DNA of 64,000 nt, from contig NC_079222.1 of the NCBI RefSeq assembly GCF_029633865.1, forward strand, positions 35,841,327 to 35,905,326, in the 5' to 3' direction. A program made the position numbers and the translations under genes. This DNA comes from Lampris incognitus. Lineage: Eukaryota > Chordata > Actinopteri > Lampriformes > Lampridae. The notes below the pieces were generated by a model. That model made no database searches, was not told the origin of the DNA, and saw only the letters and a list, made by a program, of their open reading frames with translations. The first letter of the stretch is position 1. Each line of letters opens with the position of its first letter. Below, in pieces: positions 32,580 to 45,253 of this stretch.

Positions 32580-34055
32580 TGTTCCCGTAAGGGGCTTCCA
32601 CCGGGGCTTCTCTTCACCCTTTTCACCCGTATTCAATTCCATTTTGAAAAACACGTCTCCCCTCCCTTCCTTTTCTTTCCTCCATCTCGTGCATGTGTTC
32701 ACTAAGCCAGTGGTTCTCAACCTTTTTGGGGTCCTGGACCCCCCGCGTATTTTTGATCTACCCTGAGGACCCCTCCACCTGATCCTGGGGGAGGGGGGTT
32801 GCAATTTGTTAGAAACAGTAGAAACTGCATTTTAAATTGCATTATAGCATTTATTCACTCTTTGGGGCAAAAATAAGAGCTTTCAGTTGTAACTTAGATA
32901 TAGTTAACACAACAGAATTCTTATGCAGTAACTTTCAGATATATGTAACAAAACAGAATTCTTATGCAGTAACTTTCAGATATATGTAACAAAACAGAAT
33001 ATGTATTCAGTAACTTTCAGATATATGTAACAAAACAGAATTTTTATGCAGTAACTTTTAACAATGCAAACGGGAGCGAGATCTCTTATTAAAATACAAT
33101 AAATTACACTTGTGAAACAGATGTAATTAGAGAAAAAAGTCCTGTTACCCTTTATAGTTTAGGTAGATAAAGGTCTCAGTCACATTTGAGTAAAATAATC
33201 CTATTTCTATAAATGTCATAGGATCTTTTTTTAAAGATATTTTATTTTCACGGACCCCTTGCAATCACACCACGGACCACTAGGGGTCCGCGGACCCCCG
33301 GTTGAGAAACACTGCACTAAGCTGTGTGAGTCTGTGCTCTAGTTCTGTCTGGGTGACGGGAGCGTCTTCTGCGTTGTCTGGGGCGATGCTTACACCTATG
33401 ACCCCGCTTTTAACAGTCATTAGAGGGGCCTGTATATCTTGTCCCCTAGTTTGGGCCCCTCCCCCTTTTTCAGCTTCTTCCTCCTTTACTTTGGTTGCTT
33501 TATCCTGCTCTTTTCTGCTTTGTTTCTGGCTGAGTTGGTTTCGGCGTTTTCGGCATAGTCTGTAACATTTCGAAAAACCAGAGGGCCATGGTGGCCTGTC
33601 TGTCTGCCTCTCGTTCTGCTTTTCCTGTCTGTGATTTCTTTGTTAGACATCCCGTCTGTCCAACTTTTTCTCCCGCCTTAGCCGCTTTAACGCGGGCTTG
33701 TGCCTCATATTGTTCTAGTAGTTGTGCGCTGGGTGGTGGATCAGTCCACGCCCCTAGCAGGCCTTCTTCCTGCATTTCATGTGCCCAAATCACTAATTAA
33801 TTTTTCTTTGCCAGTGTCTTTCTTTCTCCGGGCAGAGTCCTGTACGCTCTTAACATTACGGCTTTGTGCAGCACCCTGCCTAATGTGTCATGGGGTAGTT
33901 TTTGCCAGCCATCTATCACTGCTTTAATTTTATCAGACATTTTCAAGACACACTTTGTTCACATACACTGATGCACCAACCAAGTGGACTCTAGGTCCGG
34001 GGGAGGGCGGGGAACTCAGCCACGGAAGAGGTTGGGGCCCCGTCGGGTCACCCAA
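32580..34055 (-). pseudogene. Second retroelement: primer-binding site and gag-like frames
   Basis: On the minus strand a possible primer-binding site (tgggtgacccgacgggg, from 34054) follows the end of a short LTR. A frame starts at 33940 (MSDKIKAVIDGWQKL) and ends after about 45 codons. The next frame (33500-33793) has DPPPSAQLLEQYEAQ. A hAT element interrupts it (32708-33314). Assignment to gag rests on position and composition; no conserved domain is seen. Confidence 0.45.
32708..33314. mobile_element. Non-autonomous hAT element (607 bp) with 8-bp TSD
   Basis: The termini cagtggttctcaacc and ggttgagaaacactg are inverted repeats typical of hAT elements. The 8-bp duplication cactaagc flanks it (32700-32707 and 33315-33322). 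About four copies of a 38-bp unit (ttatgcagtaactttcagatatatgtaacaaa-like) lie at 32919-33060. It has no transposase. It sits inside the gag-like region of a retroelement. Confidence 0.92.
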
Positions 34056-34309
34056 TGTCAGCCGCCGGTTTTCTGATCACCTCGCGAGAACGATACAGCA
34101 GGCTTCCACCCACACGGGGCGGCCGTACCTTCACTTCAACTCTCGCTCAGGTATCACTCCCCGAGTGTCCCCTTTTACTCTGGAGGCGCTATACAGTGTT
34201 CTAGGTCCCTGACCTTATCTCTTATCCCTTATATTCTGCTAGGCCTTCCCCATTTGACAAGCAGACACACTGGTTTCGGAGCCTGGTGTGTGTTTAAAAC
34301 TTCCACACA
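34056..34309 (-). mobile_element. Probable short LTR (254 bp)
   Basis: TG...CA ends on the minus strand (tgtgtggaag ... ggctgaca). A TATA-like gaatataagg lies inside, and a primer-binding-site-like sequence follows directly. It differs from the LTR at 36806. No second copy was found in the window. Confidence 0.5.
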
Positions 34310-34649
34310 GGCAAAAAAAAGTCTCGTAAACCAGGAAACCCCCCCACAGTTTGTGAAAAACAACAAATCTTTCCCTGTGTCCTTATTCTTTCTCTTACTT
34401 ATTTCTTCCTAAATTTGCGACAACTCTCCGTTTTTACAGGAAAGAAAAAGACAGTCCCAGACTCGTTCTTTTGATTACGTCTTATTTTGTCCAAATGGTT
34501 TTGCTGTACTAAACTAGGACACTTATTTTCTTTCCCTCGTGGTGTTTCTCTATGTGTTTTAAACATTACATGTGAAACACATTCATTGCATGGTATGCCA
34601 CAATACAATTATATTTTCTCCTACTTCTTAGTAGCCAATGTCTTTCCCT

Positions 34650-35740
34650 GTGTGAGTTTATCCAACTCTCCCAACCATATGCCCCCTCCCTCAGTTATCG
34701 GGGGCATCTTATCCACTAGGGCTTGTACGTCACCCAAATTCCATGGTTTATATCGGCTCCCCTGACCCCTATGCAACCGCACGAGTGGACACTGCAATCG
34801 GGACCTAGCCCGTGTCTGTGGAGGGCCCCCCCCCCCTCTCTCTCCCTGGGGATAACAACAACTCTGCTTCTCTCATTGCTTCAGCGGCGGAGGTTAGTAA
34901 AGCCCCCGCCACTGCACACTCCTCTCTCTCTCTCTACCTCCCTCTCCCTCGTCTTCCCAGCTTCCCTGGGCTACGCCCATTGCTCCCACATGGTAGGTAT
35001 CTGATATCTCATTATCATCTTCACACACCCCCGACAATGAGCCTGTGATGGCCACTGGCCTCTCCCCCTTTTTCCGCTGTTTCGGCTTCGGCCGCGCCCC
35101 TCTAGCTCCCTGTTGTCTGGCTAATCTCAGTTTAAACGGGACTTCTTCCTCCTCCTCCGGGGAGCTAGGCCCTTCATTCACAGTCTCTATTCTCCCCCGT
35201 GATCGGGTTGCTATCTTGGGGGCGCTGGGCACCGGAGCTGTTTCAATTTGAAATTTACCATCCGTAATGTTCAATACCGGATATAATCCGCCCTCACACT
35301 GTCCTTGTGGCTGTGGGCTACATCTTCCCACCTCGTATGGAGGAGGATCCTTTTTTTCTATCTGGGGTCCCCCTGTCTTTTTCTCTTTTTCCTCTTTCAT
35401 GCAATGAGCAAGCCCTTGCCACATGATAGCATAATTATACCATCTTAGTCGATCTTCCTCAGCTTGCCTTATAGTCTTCTTCCATTTCCTCTGTGACATC
35501 AGCCCACATGTCTGTCTCTTTTTCTCTGCCTCTACTCGCTTTTCCTTACACATTTTTTCCTGCTTCCACAAATACCTCCCCAACGGAACGGCGTCCTCCG
35601 CTTTTCTCTCTCCCCTTATAATAGCTTCTTCTAACCTCCTTTGTTCTTCCTCCCTTCGTCTCGCCTTTGCCCCCTCATTTTTTTTGGTTCGTCATCATTT
35701 GTATCAGTATGTCGCTCTGCTTCTGCAGGGACTTCCACTG
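34650..35740 (-). pseudogene. Endogenous retrovirus gag (matrix to capsid start), broken
   Basis: The minus-strand frame (34894-35583, open further upstream to about 35740) is charged and has a PPPYE late-domain motif, the known binding site for NEDD4-type ligases in retroviral budding. After a frame change a capsid-like stretch follows (PWNLGDVQALVDKMPPITEGGG, about 34660-34750) ending in a stop. This matches the start of gamma/epsilon-type capsid domains. The rest of gag and all of pol are missing, replaced by the second retroelement. Confidence 0.75.
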
Positions 35741-35805
35741 CGGTCCGCCACCGCTTTTTTCTCCTTCTTCTTTTTCCATTCTACCTTTTACGTCTCCTGT
35801 CTATC

Positions 35806-36421
35806 TGTTAGGGACTCCAACCCTTACTCTGTTTAACCTATTGTTCAGGGACTCCAACCCTTTACTCTGTTTAACCTATTGTTCAGGGACTCCAACCCTT
35901 TACTCTATTTAACCTATTGTTCAGGGACTCCAACCCTTACTCTATTTAACCAATTGTTCAGGGACTCCAACCATTACTCTGTTTAACCTATTGTTCAGCG
36001 ACTCCAACCCTTACTCTGTTTAACCTATTGTTCAGGGACTCCAACCTTTACTCTGTTTAACCAATTGTTCAGGGACTCCAACCCTTACTCTATTTAACCT
36101 ATTGTTCAGGGACTCCAACCCTTACTCTGTTTAACCAATTGTTCAGGGACTCCAACCCTTACTCTGTTTAACCAATTGTTCAGGGACTCCAACCCTTACT
36201 CTATTTAACCTATTGTTCAGGGACTCCAACCCTTACTCTGTTTAACCAATTGTTCAGGGACTCCAACCCTTACTCTGTTTAACCTATTGTTCAGGGACTC
36301 TAACCCTTACTCTGTTTAACCAATTGTTCAGGGACTCCAACCCTTACTCTATTTAACCTATTGTTCAGGGACTCCAACCCTTACTCTGTTTAACCAATTG
36401 TTCAGGGACTCCAACCCTTAC
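35806..36421. repeat. 37-bp tandem repeat array in retroviral leader
   Basis: About 16.5 copies of ttcagggactccaaccctta + ctctgtttaaccaattg. Variants alternate at two positions (gttt/attt, ccaattg/cctattg). It lies between the primer-binding site and the gag frame of the ERV, where leader packaging and splice signals normally are. Confidence 0.95.
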
Positions 36422-36805
36422 TGAGCTCTAAGCTTCCCTCCTTTGGGGGTCCTCAATTCCCCGGGAGAGTTTTCCCAGCCTTAACCTCACCCCCTCGTCA
36501 GAGAGTGAGTGGGTGCGCCACTACCTAGGATCTTAGACAGAGGACTCCAACCTCTTCTACCGATTATCTCCTTTTTACTCTTACCGTAGGGGACTCCAAC
36601 CCCTCCTCTTTTGTTAAACTGCCCGCCTTCTCCTTCCCGAGCTTAGTACAATTTAGTAATTCAGTCCAATATGCAGATTTCGTTAAAACAGGTTCTGCTT
36701 ACCTTATTCGTGTTGTGGGTCGACCCCAAGCTCGGGAGGTGTCGGCGGGCAGCCACACTGTCCAATTAGGCCTGCTTCTTCACATCCCGGACGAAGCCCC
36801 CAATT

Positions 36806-37316
36806 TGTTGGGAATCACCTTCGTGTTCCTCGTCCCCGGGTCCGTTGATGTGAAGAAAACAGCCACCACGTCTTAGGAGATTAAAATAATTTTATTGAGT
36901 ACAGACCTGGAGACACACTGCCAATCCGTCGTGTATGTCTGACTTTCTTTGTGTGTGAGCTTCTTTATATGCTAAACCTCCCTTGTTCATTCATCACACA
37001 TGACCTTGATTTTCCTGTCCACTATGTTTGGTCAATGCTCCCTTTCATGGTTGAGCTTTAGGGAGTGCTCATCCTGTCTGGACCTGTAACTCTTATCGGG
37101 GGCCCTCCTTGCACCAGACACGGTATCTCTCCCAAGGCCCCAGGGGAGGGCAACCCACATTCAGTGCGAGGCATGCAATATATTTCATCTACATGAATGT
37201 GTCTTTCTTCACCCTCTGTTCTGGTTGCATACATTGGTTACAGAGTAATACAAATACAAATAAAATATAATTATAAATTATAAATATAAATTAAATATAT
37301 TTAATATCACTTAACA
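36806..37316 (-). mobile_element. 5' LTR of endogenous retrovirus and tRNA-Pro-type primer-binding site
   Basis: The LTR is 511 bp with TG...CA ends, matching the solo LTR at 26275-26763 except for a short A/T-rich expansion at its start. Two bases downstream on the minus strand comes tgggggcttcgtccgggat, which differs by one inserted base from the primer-binding site complementary to tRNA-Pro used by many gammaretroviruses. This marks the 5' end of the provirus whose gag remnant is at 34650-35740. No matching 3' LTR is seen next to it. Confidence 0.88.
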
Positions 37317-37527
37317 CTGGCCGACCAAGCCTAAATAAAAGCACGTGCGGACTTGGGCTGGGTACCGGTACTCACGGAACCCGGGCCAGGGTGATGAGCA
37401 GCCAAAGCAGGCTGGGAGAAGAGAAGAGAGCTGAAGAGAGGCAGAGATGAGGGGGGGAATGGCGACAGGCGCTCCACCGTGAGCGCAGGTCGGAGAAGTA
37501 GAGGCGACGAATGGCGCGAAGAATCCT

Positions 37528-37570
<43 letters not shown>

Positions 37571-38391
37571 CAACACGAACAGTCACAGGCCCCAAGAAGA
37601 GAAACGGTCTCCGTTGTTGTCCCCCCGAAGAGCCTTCCTTCCTTCACTGGTCCACACACCACGACTGTCGATCCTGAATCAACAGCATAGACTAAATGAC
37701 CAAGTCCAAATACCAGCTCGTTTTAACCTGGCAGCAACTTGTCACTTAGCTAGCGTTAGCAACACTCGTTAGCTAACATGAATATGAATGAAGCGCTAGC
37801 TAGCCTAGCGCGATTAGCTTATAACACTCTTCTAACCCCACAACGAGTAGTCACAGTTTTACACAATAGTTCCAGAAACATGTATTTACCTCTGGGATAT
37901 CCTATAAGTACACACGAGTCCACAGGAGTCACAACCCGCTGATCCAACGTTGTGTACAAACGGCTAACGTTACAACACAGAGAAGCTTCGGTTCCTTCGT
38001 CTTCGTCTTCCAGCTTTCTGACCGCTTTGCCTCAAATCACCGACGTCAAATTTCTATGTCCCGCCCCTTATCTCAGCATACATACGGGTTGGCTAGTTAC
38101 AGTAAACAGTGACCAATGAAAACAAAGAAAAGGGATGAATGACATATTCATCCAGATAGAGGAAAAGATTAGCAATGGGCAGCAACCATACTGTAAACAC
38201 TTGAAATAAACAAGGCCCATGAGCGAACTGGCATTAGGGCTTACTGTATAACTGATACACTCAACTTGTAACCATTGTAAATAGCAGTGTATATAACCAT
38301 GAAGAGAATATAGCTTATTTATCAGATGAACTGTAACTTATTTATTTATCTTATTTATTGTAGCTTCATACAGTAGCTCAAATAAGCACTG
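37317..38391. other. Unique stretch between ERV and block C
   Basis: It holds a (CA)n microsatellite at 37531-37566 and a stretch with several CpGs at 37400-38060. No coding exon could be supported. Confidence 0.5.
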
Positions 38392-39691
38392 GGCTACATC
38401 TATCTATCTAATCTATTATTACTAGAGTAATATATACAGGAACACAATATAATGTGCACATAATCAGGGTGGAGCATCTTTCTTTTTGCCATACCTCTGG
38501 GCTTCAAGTGCAGCCCTCCACTCAGCCAGAGTCATGGTGGCTGTGGCCTGGCAGTACCAATTACCAAAGTCCTGCCTGTGGGTGGCAGGGTGCCGCTCCC
38601 TCTGCCACTGCTTGCAGGGGATGGTGTCACTGTTCCTTGTGTAGTTCCTCATCTTTCTTTCTTTCTTTCTTTTTGTTGCCACTCTGCTCCTCCTCTTGTC
38701 TTTTCTTCTTGTGATAGTGCTGGGTGGTATAAGGCACATCTGCAGGTGGTCCTGCAGGTCTGGAAAGAACCACAGGAGCCAGAGGTTGGGAGGCAGGCAG
38801 GAGAGGTTGGGAGGCAGGCAGGAGAGGTTGGGAGGCAGGTAGGAGAGTTTGGGAGGCAGGCAGGAGAGGTTGGGAGGCAGGCAGGAGAGGTTGGGAGGCA
38901 GGCAGGAGAGGTTGGGAGGCAGGCAGGAGAGTTTGAGAGGCAGGCAGGAGAGTTTAGGAGGCAGGCAGGAGAGGTTGGGAGGCAGGCAGGAGAGGTTGGG
39001 AGGCAGGCAGGAGGGGTTGGGACAGACAGGGGAGGTTGGGAGGCAGGCTAGCAAGGTTGGGGTGCAGGCTGGAGAGGTCGGGGTTCAGGCTGGAGAGGTT
39101 GAGGGGCTGGTTTTGGTTGCCTGGAGAGGTGGCGCGAGAGCTATAAGGACAGGCAAGCTAAGACCAGCAGATGGAGCCACTGGCAGGCTATGTCTCTGCT
39201 TCAGTTGGGATGTCCCTGCAGTGTTAGGGGGCAGAACAAAGACATGGGGATTTGCCAAACTGCCGCTAGGCACACAGGGTTGGCCTTTCCTCTTAACTGC
39301 AGTAGGCAGGCTCTCTGGGCCTCATGTTGGTGGTGTTTGGAGTAGAGATGCCTTGCTCCAGTACACTCTTCTTCTGCGTTCTTTCAAGTCTGCAGTAGCT
39401 AAAACTATTCCAAGCAGTATGTTTGTATACCATAGTGTAATATAACAGTACAATATATCTACAGACAGTAGCACAGACACTAGGTCATTATATATTATAA
39501 GCAAAGGAAAAGAAACTAATAACTCTAAATAAACTACTCTATCAAGTGAGGTGACTGCAGACACTTGCTAAAAATCCTTATTACCATCCTCATCATCACA
39601 AGTATGTGGTGGGACTCAGGGATCAGGAGGATATTTAACTTGTACAGCATTAAGTACGGTTTTAATATAATATTTGTGGATCACCCAAATG
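38392..39691. repeat. Block C: third partial copy of the minisatellite-gene and env region
   Basis: The sequence matches 26050-27665 (without the LTR) and then jumps to the equivalent of 28495-28690 within the env 3' region. It thus lacks about 830 bp containing the LTR-like start and purine tract. It ends in atttgtggatcacccaaat. It is more diverged from A and B than they are from each other. Confidence 0.85.
38464..39299 (-). pseudogene. Terminal exon of minisatellite gene (block C)
   Basis: This copy keeps the last domain intact (38464-39054 open, 196 codons). It has a regular series of about 12 NLSCLPP units and the full NYTRNSDTIPCKQWQRERH...YCQATATM...KKKDAPP end. A TGA follows SPSTSPA near 39085, so the frame from the first part of the exon is broken unless splicing differs. 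The duplicated sequence extends from about 38392 to 39691. Confidence 0.55.
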
Positions 39692-41480
39692 ATATTTAAC
39701 CAATAAACTAAATTCAACAAGTAACAAATGAAAGACTTAACTATGTTTTACATTGCACATGAAAACAGTCTTTGTTGGTGAACGGTCATAATTTGGTGTC
39801 ATACTGTCAGTTTTTAATAAATGTGACAGTAAAACTTAATGACCTAATGAAAGCTGAGGGGGTCTCCCAACTGGGCTGCATCTGAAGCAGTATTTACACA
39901 TATACTTATGCAAATGAACACTCTGTGAGGACAGCAAACCACATCTCTTTTTTTACACAACAAACACCTACAGTGTGAAGAATGGCAGAGCACTGATGCG
40001 ATCAGGTAGGAGGATTTCACATTTTTACACATTGTCACACTGAGGTTACCAAAGAGCTTGTGGCTTTTGAATGAGCAGTACTAATGCATGTTGTCTTCAT
40101 AACAACGTACCACGCACAAGCCAGTGTAGCTTGACAAAAGACAGAAAACCAGGAGAGATGCACAATTGGTTGTACCACAACAAATGTGTAGAAAACAAAT
40201 CAGGGATTATTTAATCGGCACATCCGATGAATGAGACTGATTGGTCCAAACTCTCAATTGATCAGGTGGAACAAGAAAGGAACACAGGTTAAGCTTTTCT
40301 CCTCTTTGTGAATACGGCCAGTGACAAATGTGGATTACACGCCACAGACCAGATGTGGAGAGGCTGACCAACCACTGACATGTTGGGAATGTGGACAGAA
40401 GCCTCGTCAGGAGCATGAAGCTATCAACGCAGAGATGTGATGACTGCATGGTGTCTCATATGAAGGAGGAAGGAGGAGGAAGGAGGAGTTCTCACCGTGT
40501 GATACGTCACTTCATCATCATCATCACACAGACCCTGCAGGACACAGCAGCACACCACACAAGGCGACACAACACCACACGTCACGACACACAATGACAC
40601 AGAAAAGACACAATACAACAAAACACCACATGAGAGGACACAACACCAAATGACACATCGCTCAAACACGACAGCCCATGAAATGACACAAGCACACACA
40701 ACACAACACAAAATGTCCCTCGGTTGAATGTCTTTATCATCATTTACAAATGAATGACCTTCATGGGTTTTACCTGACAACGGTGAACAGCTGAACACCA
40801 GGGACAAATGCTCAGATAGTATAAAAGTTGTGGCCTTCATGTCTGGAGGTGATAGTGTGTCCCACTAACCTGGGACTAAATACTGTCTGGCACTCTTCCC
40901 TGTGTCTCCTCTATAGAGGATCCATATCAGACGGCTTACCTGTCCTTCAGCCCTGCTCTGCTTCTTCTTCTCAGATGACGGAGGTGGTGGGGAGACCATC
41001 ACTGGGATCAGCCTGCACAGTTTAGGACACATGTTCGGCTCAGTGTTGGTCAGCGGCACACAGCTTTGTACTGAATCATTGTCCTTATTCTATTCTACAT
41101 CTCTCCATTTTACTCGATCCTATCCAGAATGAAATGTGGAAGACAAAACGGGTTGCCTTGACAGGTGTCCAGTATGCCGTGGTGTCAGTAGAGGGACTTG
41201 TTGCAGCACTGACAGCAGCTTAAGTAGAAGCGACTGACGTGGTAATACAAGTGCAGGTAGCTGAAGTAGGAAGGATAATAGAAGTAGTAGTAATGGTAAT
41301 AATATAGGTGGTAGTAACAGAAACATAATTAAGAGGAGTAGCATCTGCTTCTCATAGTAGTTCTATTCTATTCCTTGGTTTTTATTTAGTCAAATAGTTT
41401 CCCCCTGCAGCAGAATAAAACACAACCACACCTCACATGACGTCACACATTTAGACGTTCTATCCTATTCTATTCTGTAG
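39692..41480. other. Unique stretch, possible small exons only
   Basis: One possible minus-strand exon (40941-41059, MPLTNTEPNMCPKLCRLIP...KKKQSRAEGQ) ends at a GTAAGC donor. A second short stretch near 40782-40840 ends at GTAAAA. Neither connects to a recognisable gene. The plus strand around 40550-40720 is rich in cacaaca-type repeats. Confidence 0.3.
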
Positions 41481-41489
41481 GAAGTTATA

Positions 41490-42720
41490 AGTTTAGGTTT
41501 CCGGGGGCTTTGTGTGTGTGATTGTGGTCAGCCAGCGTTTGCTGGTCGGTATTTTAAATGCCAGTATGGAGTTCACCAAACTCACCAGGAAACATGGCTT
41601 TAAAATGTCGCCTGGTTTTCCTTGTCCGGTGGAGGATTGTGTTTTGGCAGTCGGGGAGGTTGTGGGTCACAGCAGCATTAAATCTGCTGCTAGAATGAAC
41701 GGCGCTGTGGGGATTTGTGTCGATACTGTAGACAAAGCAGTGGTGTGTTATGTGATTTTTTGTAAACTGTGGGACTTGGAAGTGTTTTGGCTGTGGAGGA
41801 GAGGGTCCTTTGGTTTGGACATGTCCTGAGAAACACTCGTCTGATGACAAAACACAGAGTGAAGCAGTGAGAGGAAACAAACAGAGTAAAACCAGGCAGA
41901 GCAGCGAAGAGACACCAGAAAAGGAACAGAGTCCAGACTACGCTGACAGAACTGAACCACCCAAACAGAGAGAAAAGTCTGGGAAGAAAAATGTAAATGA
42001 TGAAAAAGAGGCACAAGGAGAACAGGCGGTGGCATCAAACACTACAGGCAGAGCTGCAGAAGGTGTGGTGCTGAGCAGCGATGAGGATTTGATGGAGGAG
42101 AGAAACATCTGTAAGGTTCCTTCTTCTGAAGAGAAAGCAGTCAGCGAAAACAAGTGGCTCTCAAGCCAAAAAAGGAGCAGTGGTCTGCATTGCACCCTAC
42201 CCCAGCGCTCATCCCCGTGGGTGGTGGATCCACAGGGTGTATTTATATTATTAATAAAAGCGGAAACAGTAAAATAGGAAATTATTCTAATCGAGAGGTT
42301 ACCTCATCGTTTGTGGGTTCGGTGAGGGCCAGGGTGTGGGCTGGTGTTAGATTTTCCAAACTGATGAGTGACATGTGTGATTTGGAGCAGCAATGGTGTT
42401 ACAACATCATCTGCTCCGTGATAGGTGGAGGTGTATAGCTGTACAGATGTATAGCTCTGTGATTGGTTAACCAGTCTGGTGCTGTATAATGGGTAGCTGT
42501 TTTCCTTTTGGTTTTGGATCATGGCTTTCTAGTTATTTTTCATGATTATTTTTTATCTATTTATTTATTTATTAATGTTTAATTGTGATATTTTACTATT
42601 ACTCCTTTTATTCGAGTATTATTCGTTTTCTATGATTTACTTGTCTGTGCATTCATTTTTTCCCCAGTAGATTTTGCTGGTGACACTGGGATGGTGAGCA
42701 TATGTTAAATAAAGGTTCTT
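41490..42720 (+). mobile_element. LINE ORF1 fragment (Tx1-like), with 3' end
   Basis: The frame 41512-41829 contains VGEVVGHSSIKSAARMNGAV, a motif of fish LINE ORF1 proteins annotated as gag-like. The frame 41810-42277 holds the acidic/Lys-rich tail of such a protein. An aataaa at 42709 and a simple repeat (AC)n at 42742 follow. The central part is missing; it is a pseudogene. Confidence 0.6.
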
Positions 42721-42741
42721 TAAAACTCAAACTCTCTCTGT

Positions 42742-42797
<56 letters not shown>
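42742..42797. repeat. (AC)n microsatellite
   Basis: An uninterrupted ac run at the 3' end of the LINE fragment. A separate, interrupted (GT)n tract lies at 43077-43146. Confidence 0.95.
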
Positions 42798-42801
<4 letters not shown>

Positions 42802-45253
42802 TATAGTAAAGTTATAAAACAGCATATGCTCTCTGAGCTCTTCTGAAGCATCTTGCAGTATTATAGGAACAAACATCATCACATCAGTTGGTCTGAACAG
42901 GAAATGTCATGCTAACCTTTCAACCCAGCGAGCTACAAAACAAACTAAAACAAATAAAACCCACAATACACCATTTTACAAAAGCATTTCACAGCCTTGG
43001 TTATGTTGAATTGGTAATTGTAAAACTCACATTATCTCCATCACGTGCTGTTTGATTCCCTGGGGAAAATAAAACAAGTGTGTGTGTGTGTGTGTGTATG
43101 TGTGTGAGTGTGTGTGTGTGTGTGAGTGTGTGTGTGTGTGTGTGTGGATATCAGTGTTAACGTGTGGTGCAGAGGTTACCCAGACAACAGCAGAGGTGGC
43201 ACGTCAGAGATGTGTGATGGCTGGCAGGACAAACTCCTCACCAAACGTCTTGTACAGCGCAGAGAACACGCAGGCTTGTCTTCTGCTTTCTGGCCTCCTA
43301 CCGTAGCAAAGCGGGGCAGCGTTTCCCCTCACGAGTCACACCCGGAGTGGGGGGAGGGGTGTCCGTCACGTGTCTAACTACCAGCCCCTTACACCCTTCC
43401 ATACTGACGACGTGCAGGCTTGCTCTTCCAAAACAAAACTCTCCAAAAGTTAACGGATCCGTTTTAGCGACCTAGACGACATCTATGCACCAGACTAACA
43501 CTTGGATGCTCATACAGCGTCTTCCTCCGTGTCCAGCCTATCCGTGCGTCGCCACGCAGCTCCAGCTAATAGCAAAAGTTAACAGTATTTCAATGCGATA
43601 CTCGCGCTTACGTCATCACGTTACTGGTGTCCAAAGCGTCACCGCCTATGAGCACTTGATAAGGTTTTAACATGAATCCGTTCTGCACAGCAGTAGAGCT
43701 CATCCGCCACGAGCGCTCCGTCCACGCTGCTCGTGCGCTCCCTCTCTCCTGCCTTTCGTTTCTTCGTGCGCGTTCATGTGTCTTAAAGGTGCAGTCAACA
43801 TTTGTACCCGCTACATTAGTATAGCAGATTTATTAAGATATTTGTTTTTTCTTTTCATTATGGAGAATATCATATGATACTGTTGTGGTTATGGGGATAC
43901 ATAACCACTTTCAATAAATAAATAAAAAATATCATAGGAGTGAACAGGCGCCATTTCTAGACCCGGTATCCAGTTCTACTCTATTACATCCATGCAGGGG
44001 ACAGAGTTAAAAAGTCCATCACCAACACAAATGTTGTTTATACACACATACTTGACAAAACAACAACAACAACAACAAAACACGAATGGGACTTTTCTAA
44101 TTCAGCGTCTTTACTGATGTGAGCACATGAAATTAAAGTACATTTAATAAGGAAGTACAGTCCACAGTACTGGAAACATGGCAGACGTGCTGCTGTTACT
44201 GGGACATATTAACACATGAGTGAAGCCACTAATACAAACCTACACACATGTTCACCTGCACAACATGTACATGGATGCACACAGGTGAGACACAACCACT
44301 TCTGTCTCTCTCTCTGTCACACAGACACACGGAATAAAACATAGCTTTTATTTACAGGTTATCAGGAACAAAACACCACTTTATTTGACACCACACAGAA
44401 ACCATCAATAAACAGGAAGCTGACTCGTATAATCTTAAAGTCGCACATATCATCAACATTTCTCTACAACACACAACCATAAGGTGAGTCCAGTAAATCC
44501 TACATGTGAAGCTAAAGGGGATTCCAGAGAGGAAGAGAGAGAAGGGGTAAACTAATAGCAGGGTGAAGTCTTGCAACACCTCATCTGATCCATCGAGGTT
44601 TGTGCTGTTCTGATGTGGATGTTATCATTCAGCGTCTATCTATTAAACATCAGCCACACACAATCTTCCATCTGGATGTTTACACACCATGTTTTTACCG
44701 CCCTGTCTGTCTGAAACACATTCTGCTGATCTGAGCAACAACAAACAAGCTGTGAGTCGCTAAATAGCATCCATTTAACGTGTACTCCTTTCACACGTTG
44801 TGATTTTCACACTGTTATCTGACAAGAATGAAAAGAAAACCGCATCCTGACTACACAATGTGCTGCAGGATGAAGTTACAATACCCATCATCACTAGTTT
44901 GATTTCCTCCGCCTCGCTCTTCCATAACAACCAGCATCTTTACTAAGACTACAAAAAGCTTTAAAACTGCCTTTATTTATCAGTCTGTGTGTGTGGGGCT
45001 GAATTAACCTTCCTTCACTCTCACTTTGATCAAACCACATCCATCAGCTGCTGCTTTTTAGCGCCCGTTTGGTCCCCCTGGATAAGAACTGAGACTCTTT
45101 TGAAAACCACACAAAGAAATGAAAGTGGTGAAAGAAACCCGTTCACCAAACACGTCTTCCTCTGAGGACAGCTCTGCCCTTTCCACTCGTCAGCTATTTC
45201 CAATCATATATTTCAAACGCAGAACAAATCCTGACACGTAACCGGGATCTTCC

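Noticed and set aside
40391-40840. Frames rich in Thr/His/Asn or Cys/Val around 40.4-40.8 kb
   Set aside because: They derive from cacaacaccac-type simple sequence and have no splice context.
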